Assembly (NCBI RefSeq): GCF_018457175.1 | Contig: NZ_JAGFNU010000016.1 | Location: 1-50,325, forward strand | Length of the DNA stretch: 50,325 nt | Direction of reading: 5' to 3' | From: Pseudohalocynthiibacter aestuariivivens | GTDB lineage: Bacteria; Pseudomonadota; Alphaproteobacteria; Rhodobacterales; Rhodobacteraceae | Part shown: piece by piece, positions 25,122-33,141 of the stretch | How the letters are laid out: the number at the start of each line of letters is the position of its first letter | How positions within the stretch are numbered: the stretch's first letter is position 1 | Notes under the pieces: generated by a model | The model's input: only the letters and a program-made list of their open reading frames with translations | Databases searched by the model: none | Told to the model about the DNA's origin: nothing | Position numbers and translations under genes: made by a program

Positions 25122-26330
25122 ATGTCAGACGGGCAACAAAAGGTGGTTAGGCGGCGGGTGTTCTACATTCCCGGCTATGACCCAATCTCGCCAAGGCGCT
25201 ACCGCGAACTGTACCGGAGGGAAGGTGCAGGGCAGGCTGCGATTTCAGGATACACGCTTACACTTACTCCGAAATCTGGTGGCGGACGATATGCCTGGCA
25301 TGTCGAAGCAGAGATTGAAGGCGTTAAGACAAAGACAGATTTTGAGGTTCTTGTCTGGTCCGACATCGTGAAATCATCGATGGAGATGAATATTCCGATG
25401 ACCTATCTGCTTATGGTGCGAACCGCCTGGACGTATATATCTTCGGGCGCGTTTTGGCAGTTGATGAAGACCCGAAAAGGCCCTGTTATTGCAGCACTTT
25501 ATCCGATTTTTATGTTGGTGTTACAATTGGTTCTGGCGCTGCTTCTAGCTTGGCTTGCGGCTGCTTTCAGTGCGTTGCTGCATCCTTGGGCCTCTTGGCC
25601 GGTGGCTTTGGTCGTGATTGTGTCGTCCCTTCGGTACTTTCGGAAAATTGATAGCAAGCTTTTCGTTTACTACCTGATGCATGATTATTCTTATTCTGCG
25701 CGGTCGCGTGGTGCCAATCCGCCAGAACTGGAAAAACGCATTTCAGAGTTTGCTGGCGAAATCTCCACGGCCCTTAAGGACGACGTGGATGAGGTTTTGG
25801 TTGTTGGGCATTCTTCTGGCGCGTCGCTTGGTGTTTCCATTCTTGCTGATGTGATCCGCGAAGGAGGCGTTCCAAGGGTTGGGCCTAAGCTTTCGTTCCT
25901 GACGCTTGGGCAGGTTGTGCCAATGGTTTCTTTTCTGCCTAAAGCGTACAGATTGCGCGCGGATCTAAACTATCTTTCTGCTCGTGAAGAACTGACCTGG
26001 GTGGATGTCACAGCGCCGGGTGATGGGTGCGCATTTGCCCTGTGCGACCCGGTTTCTGTGTCAGGGGTGGCGCCAGAGGGCAAACGCTGGCCGCTGGTGC
26101 TTTCAGCGGCTTTCAGTCAAACCCTGAGCCCTGAAAGGTGGAAAGAGTTGCGATGGCGGTTTTTCAGGCTGCATTTCCAATATCTTTGTGCGTTCGATCA
26201 ACCAGGCGATTACGACTATTTCCAGATCACCGCTGGGCCCAAGACTTTGGTATCACGATTTGCGGGGCGTGCGCCGTCTACGTCACGTATCGAGGCTCCT
26301 TTGTCTCCGTACCAGGAAATGACGGCGTGA
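25122..26330 (+). CDS. Membrane-anchored alpha/beta-hydrolase-like protein, function unknown
   Basis: A 402-residue protein opening with RRRVFYIPGYDPISPRRYRE, a beta-strand with an oxyanion-type loop. One or two membrane segments follow at about residues 120-150 and 158-172. A nucleophile elbow VVGHSSGASLG (G-x-S-x-G, Ser231) then indicates an alpha/beta hydrolase of the lipase/esterase type. Candidate acid and base residues lie in DVTAPGDGCAF and later. No substrate is evident. Its stop overlaps the GTG start of a cytochrome P450 by three bases, so the two proteins are made together and probably act in one pathway, for example on a lipid; that is inference. Confidence 0.65.
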   Translation: MSDGQQKVVRRRVFYIPGYDPISPRRYRELYRREGAGQAAISGYTLTLTPKSGGGRYAWHVEAEIEGVKTKTDFEVLVWSDIVKSSMEMNIPMTYLLMVRTAWTYISSGAFWQLMKTRKGPVIAALYPIFMLVLQLVLALLLAWLAAAFSALLHPWASWPVALVVIVSSLRYFRKIDSKLFVYYLMHDYSYSARSRGANPPELEKRISEFAGEISTALKDDVDEVLVVGHSSGASLGVSILADVIREGGVPRVGPKLSFLTLGQVVPMVSFLPKAYRLRADLNYLSAREELTWVDVTAPGDGCAFALCDPVSVSGVAPEGKRWPLVLSAAFSQTLSPERWKELRWRFFRLHFQYLCAFDQPGDYDYFQITAGPKTLVSRFAGRAPSTSRIEAPLSPYQEMTA

Positions 26331-27682
26331 CGCTCCCACCGAAACCCCAAAGCCGCCCGCCCAAGGTTTCGCTCTGGAGATATGCGCGACTGTTTCGCAA
26401 AGACATCCTCTCTGCGCAGCCAGCAAAACTGTATCGTGCGTGGATGGCAGAGTTTCGGACAGTGTTTTTCCGCTCCTATCTGCTCAACCAACCAGATCTT
26501 GTGAAAACCGTGTTGAACCAGCGCCCGGATGATTTTCCGAAGTCTGACAGGGTGGGGGAAGGGTTGCGCCCCTTGCTCGGAAACTCCGTTTTCTTAACCA
26601 ATGGCGAGCAGTGGAAGCGTCAGCGCAGAATTATCGACCCGGCATTTGAAGGCGGGCGACTTCGCGATACGTTTCCGGCGATGTGGGCGGCGGCTGAGGC
26701 CGCGGTGGAAAGGTTAGGGACGCTTTGCAATGATGCGCCCATTGAGATTGAGCAAGAAACAAGCCATGTCGCCGCTGATGTGATTTTTCGGACATTGTTT
26801 TCAATCCCGATTGAACACGAAACCGCAAATCAGGTCTTCAACCAGTTTCGCGCCTATCAGAGGACACAGCCAATTCTGAACCTAGCAGCGTTCTTGCCGG
26901 TTCCGGGTTGGGTTCCTCGGTTCTTCAAATCAAAAACCAAACGAACAGCGCGCGAAATAAGATCACTAATTGCGGAACTTACGCGCGAACGCATGGCCAA
27001 AATTGAATTGGGAACGGCCCCCGATGATCTTGCAACCAAAATTATGACAATGGCCGACCCTGTAACAGGCGAAACGTTTTCTACTGAGGAAATGGTTGAT
27101 CAGGTGGCGATCTTCTTTCTGGCCGGACATGAAACCAGCGCATCAGCACTTGCCTGGTCGCTTTACCTTATGGCGCTTTTTCCAGAGTGGCAGGAGCGGC
27201 TGGTACGCGAAGCCGATATTTTGGAAGATATAGATTTTACAATGGCTTCCAAGCTGAAGTTAAGCAAAGATGTGTTCCGGGAAACTCTGCGTTTGTACCC
27301 ACCTGTTCCGATGATGGTGCGGGAAAACAGCTGTCCAGAGCACTTTCGAGACCGCGACATCAAGCCGGGTTCACAAATGGTGATAAGCCCCTGGCATCTA
27401 CACCGGCACGAGAGACTGTGGGACAACCCGGATGCTTTTGATCCGGGCCGCTGGGCCACGGAGAACGGTAAGCAATGTCAACGAGAGGCGTTCATTCCAT
27501 TTTCGTCAGGTCCGCGGGTTTGCACGGGCGCGGGGTTTGCGATGGTTGAGGGGCCGCTCATACTTTCCAAGGTGCTAAAGCATTTTAGGTTTGAAATTGT
27601 CTCGGAACGCACGCCGGTCCCGGTTGCGCATTTGACTGTGCGGGCAAGGGACGGAATTTGGTTGAAAATATCGCGACGTTAA
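26327..27682 (+). CDS. Cytochrome P450
   Basis: A 451-residue haem monooxygenase. The I-helix oxygen-binding motif is FFLAGHETSAS, the K-helix E-x-x-R is in FRETLRLYPPVP, and the haem loop FSSGPRVCTGAG places the thiolate at about Cys399. The N-terminus lacks a membrane anchor, so it is probably soluble and class I, needing a ferredoxin and reductase; none is in the window. The frame is open upstream inside the hydrolase gene; the GTG at 26327, overlapping the hydrolase stop with AGGAA upstream, is the likely start. The LRLYPP and HRHERLWDNPDAFDPGRW segments resemble fatty-acid or terpenoid-type bacterial P450s, but the substrate is unknown. Confidence 0.93.
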   Translation: MTLPPKPQSRPPKVSLWRYARLFRKDILSAQPAKLYRAWMAEFRTVFFRSYLLNQPDLVKTVLNQRPDDFPKSDRVGEGLRPLLGNSVFLTNGEQWKRQRRIIDPAFEGGRLRDTFPAMWAAAEAAVERLGTLCNDAPIEIEQETSHVAADVIFRTLFSIPIEHETANQVFNQFRAYQRTQPILNLAAFLPVPGWVPRFFKSKTKRTAREIRSLIAELTRERMAKIELGTAPDDLATKIMTMADPVTGETFSTEEMVDQVAIFFLAGHETSASALAWSLYLMALFPEWQERLVREADILEDIDFTMASKLKLSKDVFRETLRLYPPVPMMVRENSCPEHFRDRDIKPGSQMVISPWHLHRHERLWDNPDAFDPGRWATENGKQCQREAFIPFSSGPRVCTGAGFAMVEGPLILSKVLKHFRFEIVSERTPVPVAHLTVRARDGIWLKISRR

Positions 27683-27692
27683 TTGAAGGGTC

Positions 27693-27738
27693 CAAGACTT
27701 TTGTGAAAAGTCTTGCAAAATCCTTTGAAAGGATTTTT
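27693..27738 (+). terminator. Tandem hairpins after the P450 gene
   Basis: Two inverted repeats lie back to back 11 bases after the P450 stop: CAAGACTTTT (27693-27702), GTG, AAAAGTCTTG (27706-27715), a perfect 10-bp stem; then AAAATCC (27717-27723), TTTGAAA, GGATTTT (27731-27737). The second ends in a five-T run. They separate convergent genes and could terminate both strands. Confidence 0.7.
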
Positions 27739-27749
27739 GGCGCTCAAAT

Positions 27750-27980
27750 TCAACTGATTACTTTGACGGGAGCGTTGTTGCAGAAGATGACAATTTGACC
27801 AGCGTTTTCAACCGCATGAAACCCGCGTCTGCGAAGTTCCATTTCAAGCGCAGTCCTGCCGACGATACGTTCGACGTCCTTTGTTTTTCGCCTGACGATG
27901 CCGCCATCGCGCGCGGATTTCGCATCAAATATCTGGCGAAGCCAAATTTGCGGTGGCATGAGCTCTGTTAGATTCGACAT
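27750..27980 (-). CDS. Small conserved alphaproteobacterial protein, function unknown
   Basis: A 76-residue protein with the pattern PPQIWLRQIFDAKSARDGGI, VRRKTKDVERIVG and RRRGFHAVENAGQIVIFCN. This family is sometimes labelled N-(5'-phosphoribosyl)anthranilate isomerase in databases, but it is far too short for TrpF and shows none of its active-site motifs. The arrangement of a basic helix followed by a two-strand end could suit nucleic-acid or peptide binding, but this is speculation. A second ATG at 27959 (MPPQIW) is possible. It lies 35 bases after the ribbon-helix-helix gene and may belong to the fumC transcript. Confidence 0.65.
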   Translation of the reverse strand: MSNLTELMPPQIWLRQIFDAKSARDGGIVRRKTKDVERIVGRTALEMELRRRGFHAVENAGQIVIFCNNAPVKVIS

Positions 27981-28015
27981 GCCGCTAAGCTGTGTCAGAT
28001 TACCTTAAGATTTGG

Positions 28016-28231
28016 TTAATCCTGATAGTATGCCAGCACAAAAAGACGAATTGCAGAGGCCAGGCCAATTTCCTGACCGCGCGTGTCATCAATTTCAGCG
28101 GCGAGAGCGTTGATTGGCTGATCTCGCTCAGATGCGATGTCTCGAAACGCGTTCCAAAATTCATCTTCAAGCGTCACGCTCGTTCGATGGCCGTGCAATG
28201 TGAGCGAACGTTTTTTGGGACGCGTGCTCAT
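28016..28231 (-). CDS. Ribbon-helix-helix domain protein
   Basis: A 71-residue protein with the ribbon-helix-helix pattern of RHH_4: KRSLTLHGHRTSVTLEDEFW gives the beta-strand, followed by the helix pair FWNAFRDIASERDQPINALA and ASAIRLFVLAYY. It is likely a DNA-binding regulator. Its ATG overlaps the DUF4169 gene stop (ATGA), and that gene in turn overlaps fumC, so it is translated from the fumC message. Its targets are not evident; autoregulation of this unit is possible. Confidence 0.8.
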   Translation of the reverse strand: MSTRPKKRSLTLHGHRTSVTLEDEFWNAFRDIASERDQPINALAAEIDDTRGQEIGLASAIRLFVLAYYQD

Positions 28232-28404
28232 TCTTCGTTCCGGTGTTGGTCAAGATGTTTGCGCAGCTTTTCGGCGCTTTCCGCCTCTGCGTCTTTCTGC
28301 ATCTTCGTGCGCCCGAAGCGTGCCGCATTCGCATCCGCCTTGGCGCGGTCCTGTTCTCGTGCACATGTCTTGCGCGCACGAGAAAGGTTCGTGATTTTCG
28401 CCAT
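28228..28404 (-). CDS. DUF4169 family small protein
   Basis: A 58-residue basic helical protein that matches DUF4169: it opens [17 protein letters not shown], continues with RAKADANAARFGRTKMQKDA and ends in LRKHLDQHRNEE. The composition (Lys, Arg, Ala, Glu) suggests one long helix. The ATG overlaps the fumC stop (TAATG) and its own stop overlaps the ribbon-helix-helix ATG. Function is unknown; the fixed coupling to fumC and the regulator is the only clue. Confidence 0.85.
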   Translation of the reverse strand: MAKITNLSRARKTCAREQDRAKADANAARFGRTKMQKDAEAESAEKLRKHLDQHRNEE

Positions 28405-29798
28405 TAGCTTTTGGGGCCAATCATGTTTTCAGGCCGGACAACCTTTTCGAAAGTTTCGGCGTCAACAAGACCAAGGTTGATTGCCTCTTCCTTCAGTGTG
28501 GTTCCATTCTTATGCGCAGTTTTTGCCACCTTGGTTGCATTGTCATACCCAATGGTTGGGGCAAGGGCCGTAACCAGCATCAGCGATTCCCGCATCAGTT
28601 TTTCTATCCGGTCACGATCAGCGCGAATGCCCACAACACAGTTGTCGGTAAATGCAGCGGCGGCATCACCCAATAGTTGCATGGATTGCAAAACGTTGTA
28701 CGCCATCATTGGTTTGTAAACGTTCAGCTCAAAATGCCCCTGAGAGCCGGCAAAGCCAACAGCCGCGTCATTTCCAAAGACATGTGCGCAAACCTGCGTA
28801 AGCGCCTCGCATTGGGTTGGGTTAACTTTGCCCGGCATGATGGAAGAGCCGGGCTCATTTTCTGGCAACATCAGTTCGCCCAGACCGCAGCGGGGGCCTG
28901 AACCAAGCAGGCGGATATCGTTGGCGATTTTGAACAGCGATGCTGCAACTGTTTTTAGCGAACCCGAGATTTCGACCATCGCGTCGTGTGCTGCGAGGGC
29001 TTCGAATTTGTTGGGTGCTGTAACAAAGGGCAGGCCGGTGATGCGGGCCATATTGGCAGCAACGGTTACGCCCCAGCCGATACGTGTGTTCAGGCCTGTG
29101 CCGACAGCGGTGCCGCCTTGTGCCAGTTCATAAATATGCGCCAAAGAGGTTTTCACACGTTGCAGGCCCATCGCGACCTGATGCGCATATCCCGAAAACT
29201 CCTGTGCCAGCGTCAGTGGCGTTGCATCCATCGTATGGGTGCGACCGATTTTGATGATGCCCTCGAACTCAGCGACCTTGGCTTCAAGCGCCGCGTGCAG
29301 CTTTTCAAGTCCTGGAATCAAAACGTTATGCGCTGTCATTGCAGTTGCAATGTGCATAGCGGTCGGAAATGTGTCGTTTGATGACTGACCCATGTTGCAG
29401 TGATCATTCGGATGCACCGGGTCTTTGGAGCCAATTACACCACCAAGAATTTCAATGGCGCGGTTCGCGATGACTTCGTTCGCGTTCATATTGGATTGGG
29501 TGCCGGACCCTGTCTGCCAGACGACAAGTGGAAAGTTGTCGTCAAATTGACCTGCGACGACTTCGCCTGCGGCCTGAACAATGGCTTTACCTTTTTCTGC
29601 GTCAAGGTTTCCGCTTTCCATGTTTGCCTCGGCACAAGCCTGTTTGATCACCCCAAGAGCACGTACAATCGCGACGGGCTGCTTTTCCCAGCCAATAGGA
29701 AAGTTCATCAGGCTGCGCTGGGTCTGTGCGCCCCAGTATTTTTCACTTGGAACTTCCAGTGGGCCAAAGCTGTCGGTTTCGGTGCGGGTGTTGGTCAT
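28404..29798 (-). CDS. fumC: Class II fumarate hydratase
   Basis: A 464-residue fumarase C, interconverting fumarate and malate in the TCA cycle. It has [22 protein letters not shown] at the start, [49 protein letters not shown] and the lyase signature [15 protein letters not shown] with the catalytic Ser loop. AGGAGAG five bases before the ATG at 29798 sets the start; an in-frame TTG lies one codon upstream. It overlaps the DUF4169 gene at its 3' end. Fumarate is also a signal for the DctB kinase encoded in this window, though no direct link is shown. Confidence 0.98.
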   Translation of the reverse strand: MTNTRTETDSFGPLEVPSEKYWGAQTQRSLMNFPIGWEKQPVAIVRALGVIKQACAEANMESGNLDAEKGKAIVQAAGEVVAGQFDDNFPLVVWQTGSGTQSNMNANEVIANRAIEILGGVIGSKDPVHPNDHCNMGQSSNDTFPTAMHIATAMTAHNVLIPGLEKLHAALEAKVAEFEGIIKIGRTHTMDATPLTLAQEFSGYAHQVAMGLQRVKTSLAHIYELAQGGTAVGTGLNTRIGWGVTVAANMARITGLPFVTAPNKFEALAAHDAMVEISGSLKTVAASLFKIANDIRLLGSGPRCGLGELMLPENEPGSSIMPGKVNPTQCEALTQVCAHVFGNDAAVGFAGSQGHFELNVYKPMMAYNVLQSMQLLGDAAAAFTDNCVVGIRADRDRIEKLMRESLMLVTALAPTIGYDNATKVAKTAHKNGTTLKEEAINLGLVDAETFEKVVRPENMIGPKS

Positions 29799-29970
29799 CA
29801 ATGCTCTCCTCAGGCGTTGGCGCCTTTTCTAACGTGCATGGGCAGGAAATCAATGCGACATCCGGGCTGAAGACCAAGACACGTGAAACGTACTTGTCGC
29901 AGATGAAAAGACAATATCCAACTTGGCCGCTTGAAAGCACCAAAACTGAGGTGGAAATCAGAACGCTGCG

Positions 29971-30438
29971 CTACTTGCGGAAACTGTCAAGGCTGACGAC
30001 TTCGGCGTCGTGATGTTCGTCTTCCGGTTCGTCTACCGCCATCGGTGCTTCTGCCGCATCTTCGTCGTCGTCCTCTTCTTCGGAATCATGCGTTTCAAAG
30101 CGCAGTCCAAATTCAACGGACGGGTCAACAAAAGTGACGATTGAATCGTAAGGGATATAGAGCGGTTCAGGCTGGTCACCAAAATTCAGTGTGACGGAAA
30201 AGCCTTCATCCGTCACCTCGAGCCCGTCAAACCAATGCTGCATAACGACGGTCATTTCGTCTGGGTAACGCTCGTTCAGCCAATCGGCGATTTTCACGTC
30301 GGGGTGCAGCGTGTCAAATGTGATGAAGAAATGATGCACCCCGGGCAGGCCGTTTTCGGCCACATCGGTCAACACTTCCTGAATCAGCCGCCGCATGGCG
30401 CGGTGCATCAGGTTTCCATATTCAATGGTGCGTGACAT
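29971..30438 (-). CDS. sspB: ClpXP adaptor protein SspB, alphaproteobacterial type
   Basis: A 155-residue SspB-alpha that delivers ssrA-tagged proteins to the ClpXP protease. The folded domain (1-110) shows YGNLMHRAMRRLIQEVL, HHFFITFDTLHPDVKIADWL and ITFDTLHPDV, then FGDQPEPLYIPYDSIVTFVDPS. An acidic, disordered linker (EEEDDDEDAAEA) follows, ending in VVSLDSFRK, the ClpX-binding tail. The substrate tag is encoded in this same window by ssrA at 32793. It is transcribed in the same direction as fumC but separated from it by about 170 bases. Confidence 0.93.
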   Translation of the reverse strand: MSRTIEYGNLMHRAMRRLIQEVLTDVAENGLPGVHHFFITFDTLHPDVKIADWLNERYPDEMTVVMQHWFDGLEVTDEGFSVTLNFGDQPEPLYIPYDSIVTFVDPSVEFGLRFETHDSEEEDDDEDAAEAPMAVDEPEDEHHDAEVVSLDSFRK

Positions 30439-30535
30439 GGGAATGAGCCTTTAGTTGGATCGTACCATCAGCATAAGGTATTTGATGTCGAAGGGAAGGG
30501 TCTGTAAGGCAAAATATCGTTACCCAGCTTTGATT

Positions 30536-31783
30536 TCAGATCAATGAGATGGCCGCCGACGCCAAAGCGGCAAGGCCCAGCACGAGCGGCAGGCTCCAGT
30601 GTTTCCAAAGCAGCAGAACGCCAGCACAGATCGCCAAACCAAGCGCAACCAGATCAATTGAAGACAGGGAGGGAACCGGTGCGCTGAGAACCCCAAAACT
30701 GCGTTCATCCACCGTTGCGAACAATACATGCAGGCCGAACCAAAGCGACAGGTTCAAAATGACGCCAACAACTGCGGCCGTGATTGCACGCAAACCCGCA
30801 GACAGGCGCGGCATATGCGAGAGCCAGTCGATGTAGGGCGCACCAACGAAAATCCATAGAAAACAGGGCACAAAGGTGACCCAGAGGGTTACGAGGGCAG
30901 CGATGACCCCAAGAAACAGACCACCACTTCCAAACCCGGCTTGATAGCCAACGAATTCCGTTACCAGAATGAGCGGCCCCGGCGTTGTTTCCGCGAGGCC
31001 AAGCCCATCCATCATCTGAGGGGTGGTAAGCCACCCTTTGTCTGCAACAACTTCCTGTGCCATATACGCCAACACCGCATACGCGCCGCCAAAGGTCACA
31101 ACAGCGAGCTTTGAGAAAAACAGCCCAACCTGAGCAAGCATTGTCGCACCAGACGCCCACAGCAAGGCGATTGGTGCCCACCAGAGTGAAAGCCAGATTC
31201 CCAGGGCTTTAAAAGGCAGTTTAACTTGGTCACGTTTTGCCGGGGTGTCCGGCGCTTTGGCCATGAAATAGCCGTATGCTCCGGCCAGCAAGATTATCAA
31301 CGGAAAAGGCAGATCCAGGAAAAATATTCCAACAAAGGAAAGCCCGGCAATCACCCAGTGCGCACGGCCCTTCAGGGCCTTTCTTGATATGCGAAGCAAG
31401 GCTTCGACAACGACGACCACAACGGTGGCTTTAACCCCAAGAAACAACGCATTGATCAATGGAACGGCACCGTAGGCGGCGTAGGCCATGCTGAGCCCCA
31501 GCATAAACAGTGCGCCGGGGACAACAAACAGCAACCCGGCAATCAAACCACCCGGTACGCCGCGCAAGCGCCAGCCGGCATAGGTTGCAAGCTGCATTGC
31601 CTCTGGCCCCGGTAGCAACATGCAAAAAGACAGTGCACTCAGGAATTGCTGTTCGGTCAGCCAGGGGCGCTCATCGACCAGTTCGCGGTGCATAAGCGCG
31701 ATTTGTGCGGCAGGGCCGCCAAACGACAGAATGCCGATGCGGGTGAAGATGCGCGTGAATTCGCGTAAAGAGATATCGTTCAT
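30536..31783 (-). CDS. chrA: Chromate transporter ChrA
   Basis: A 415-residue inner-membrane protein with two homologous CHR domains. The N-terminal one has the F-x-x-I-G-x-x-S-F-G-G-P-A-A-Q-I-A-x-M-H motif and FCMLLPGPEAMQLATYAG; the second has VTFGGAYAVLAYMAQEVV and GLAETTPGPLILVTEFVGYQ. About ten hydrophobic segments are present. Long-chain ChrA exports chromate. The ATG overlaps the stop of the chrB-type gene by one base (TGATG). Members without clear chromate resistance also exist, so the physiological anion is uncertain. Confidence 0.92.
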   Translation of the reverse strand: MNDISLREFTRIFTRIGILSFGGPAAQIALMHRELVDERPWLTEQQFLSALSFCMLLPGPEAMQLATYAGWRLRGVPGGLIAGLLFVVPGALFMLGLSMAYAAYGAVPLINALFLGVKATVVVVVVEALLRISRKALKGRAHWVIAGLSFVGIFFLDLPFPLIILLAGAYGYFMAKAPDTPAKRDQVKLPFKALGIWLSLWWAPIALLWASGATMLAQVGLFFSKLAVVTFGGAYAVLAYMAQEVVADKGWLTTPQMMDGLGLAETTPGPLILVTEFVGYQAGFGSGGLFLGVIAALVTLWVTFVPCFLWIFVGAPYIDWLSHMPRLSAGLRAITAAVVGVILNLSLWFGLHVLFATVDERSFGVLSAPVPSLSSIDLVALGLAICAGVLLLWKHWSLPLVLGLAALASAAISLI

Positions 31784-32592
31784 CAGCGCTTTCCGGTCGG
31801 CCAGTCATGACCTTCTTCATACCCGTCGCGCGCCCAGCGATAAAGCGCGTCATAAAGCGCCATACCGGCGTTTAGCTGCTCAGTGTCGTCTTTGTATTGA
31901 CGCGATAAGCCGACAGACAGAGCCAGCAGCCCAGCCGATTCCGGTGTAAGGTCGTGCCGGTTTGTATCAGCTCCCCGGACCACGTTGGCAAGTCGCAGCA
32001 ATGGTTCTGTCTCAAGGGCAAATTCGGTGAGCATCGTGTCAAAGGTACAGTTCTCGTCACGATGGCTGAAATGAACGTCCTCTACATCAAACGGGGTTGC
32101 GCCAAATTTTTCTGCCACGCCCAGAACTTCGGACGGGGACACAAACAGAAACTGCGCCTTTTCATCAATGAAGCGGCGTATCAGCCATGGGCACGCGATC
32201 CGGTCAATTTTGGGTCGGTGACGCGTGACCCAAAGCGTTGAACCGTTGACTGGGGCAGGGAGGGCGCTCGCGGGGATCAGGGGCGCGCCAGCATCACGCC
32301 AGGCATGATGCCCACCCGCCAGATATTCAGCGTTCATACCCTGCGTGCGAAGCCAGGCTACAACACCTTGTGAAAGTTTCTTGCCTTTCTGACAGACAAT
32401 TACAACGTGCTGTTTGTCGAGAACGGCAGCAAGCGCAGGCATATCTTTGTGGCTGTGACGGACAGAGCCGGGCAGCAACCTTGGATCGGCGGCAAAATCT
32501 TCGTCGATGCAGACGTCCACGATGGTTGGGGCATCCGGTGTCCCAATCAGACGCATGAGTTGATTTACTGAAATTTCATTTGGGGCAGGCAT
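31783..32592 (-). CDS. chrB: Rhodanese-ChrB fusion, chromate resistance protein
   Basis: A 269-residue protein in two parts. Residues 1-115 are a rhodanese-like domain with DVCIDEDF, a Cys67 in VIVCQKGKKLS at the persulfide position, and GMNAEYLAGGHHAWRDAGAP. Residues 125-265 are the ChrB C-terminal domain: WVTRHRPKIDRIACPWLIRR and FDVEDVHFSHRDENCTFDTM, a chromate-sensing or metal-binding module. The classical chrB N-terminal DNA-binding half is replaced by the rhodanese. GAGG six bases before the ATG at 32592 supports that start over the ATG at 32598. Coupled to chrA. Confidence 0.85.
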   Translation of the reverse strand: MPAPNEISVNQLMRLIGTPDAPTIVDVCIDEDFAADPRLLPGSVRHSHKDMPALAAVLDKQHVVIVCQKGKKLSQGVVAWLRTQGMNAEYLAGGHHAWRDAGAPLIPASALPAPVNGSTLWVTRHRPKIDRIACPWLIRRFIDEKAQFLFVSPSEVLGVAEKFGATPFDVEDVHFSHRDENCTFDTMLTEFALETEPLLRLANVVRGADTNRHDLTPESAGLLALSVGLSRQYKDDTEQLNAGMALYDALYRWARDGYEEGHDWPTGKR

Positions 32593-32792
32593 AGGCATCC
32601 TCGCTGAGAAATGGGTCAGGGAATGCGAAACTTGGGCTACCGCCTCACGGGGCGTTCGCGTTTAGCCCCATGAAAGGGAAAGTGCATGGCAAGGGACGAC
32701 CTGTCAAGCGAGGCCGCGCAGGTACCTGTATCTGACAAAACCACATACAACTACACAGAACGCCTGATTTTGGGTTCAAATTAGATGTGAAA

Positions 32793-33105
32793 GTGCAGGC
32801 TTCTGTTGCCAGGTGCCTGCGAACCCCGCCTTACGCTGCTAGGCGCAAGGGCTTAAGTTTTGATAGATCGAACTGCTTACGCAGCAAGAGCCATCGGAGC
32901 TTTGTTGTCATTTGCAACTAGCTTTTGTGAACCGATAACGGTGGTATCTCACCGAGACAAAGCAAACACCTTTAGACGTTCGTCGATCCTGTTTCGACCC
33001 CATGATCCCCAAATGAAGGATTTCTGGTGGAGTCGCCGGGTACCGCCCCCGGGTCCGATCCGCTTATTACGAGCGCGTTTATGTCCATAGTCCCCGAAGG
33101 AACAT
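32793..33105 (-). ncRNA. ssrA: Transfer-messenger RNA, circularly permuted two-piece type (tag ANDNKAPMALAA)
   Basis: Read on the minus strand, an acceptor piece starts with a hairpin GTTCC-TTCG-GGGAC at about 33103. It runs through GGACCCGGGGGCGGTACCCG and ends GACTCCACCA, with the CCA at 33027-33025. A 14-base spacer follows, and the coding piece begins GGGGATCATGGGGTCG at 33010 and continues with AGGATCGACG. The resume codon GCA is at 32915-32913; the 12-codon tag reads ANDNKAPMALAA with TAA at 32879-32877. A terminal hairpin GCAGGC/GCCTGC closes the coding piece near 32795. Acceptor before coding piece is the permuted order known in alphaproteobacteria, processed to two RNAs. Outer ends are approximate. 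Confidence 0.93.
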
Positions 33106-33141
33106 TGTTAAGATAAGGTGGCGGTGGTGTAGGCGCAAGGC

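Noticed and set aside
32860-33090. A 76-residue plus-strand open frame
   Set aside because: It lies antisense across the tmRNA gene, and its sequence is explained by the conserved acceptor and tag regions.
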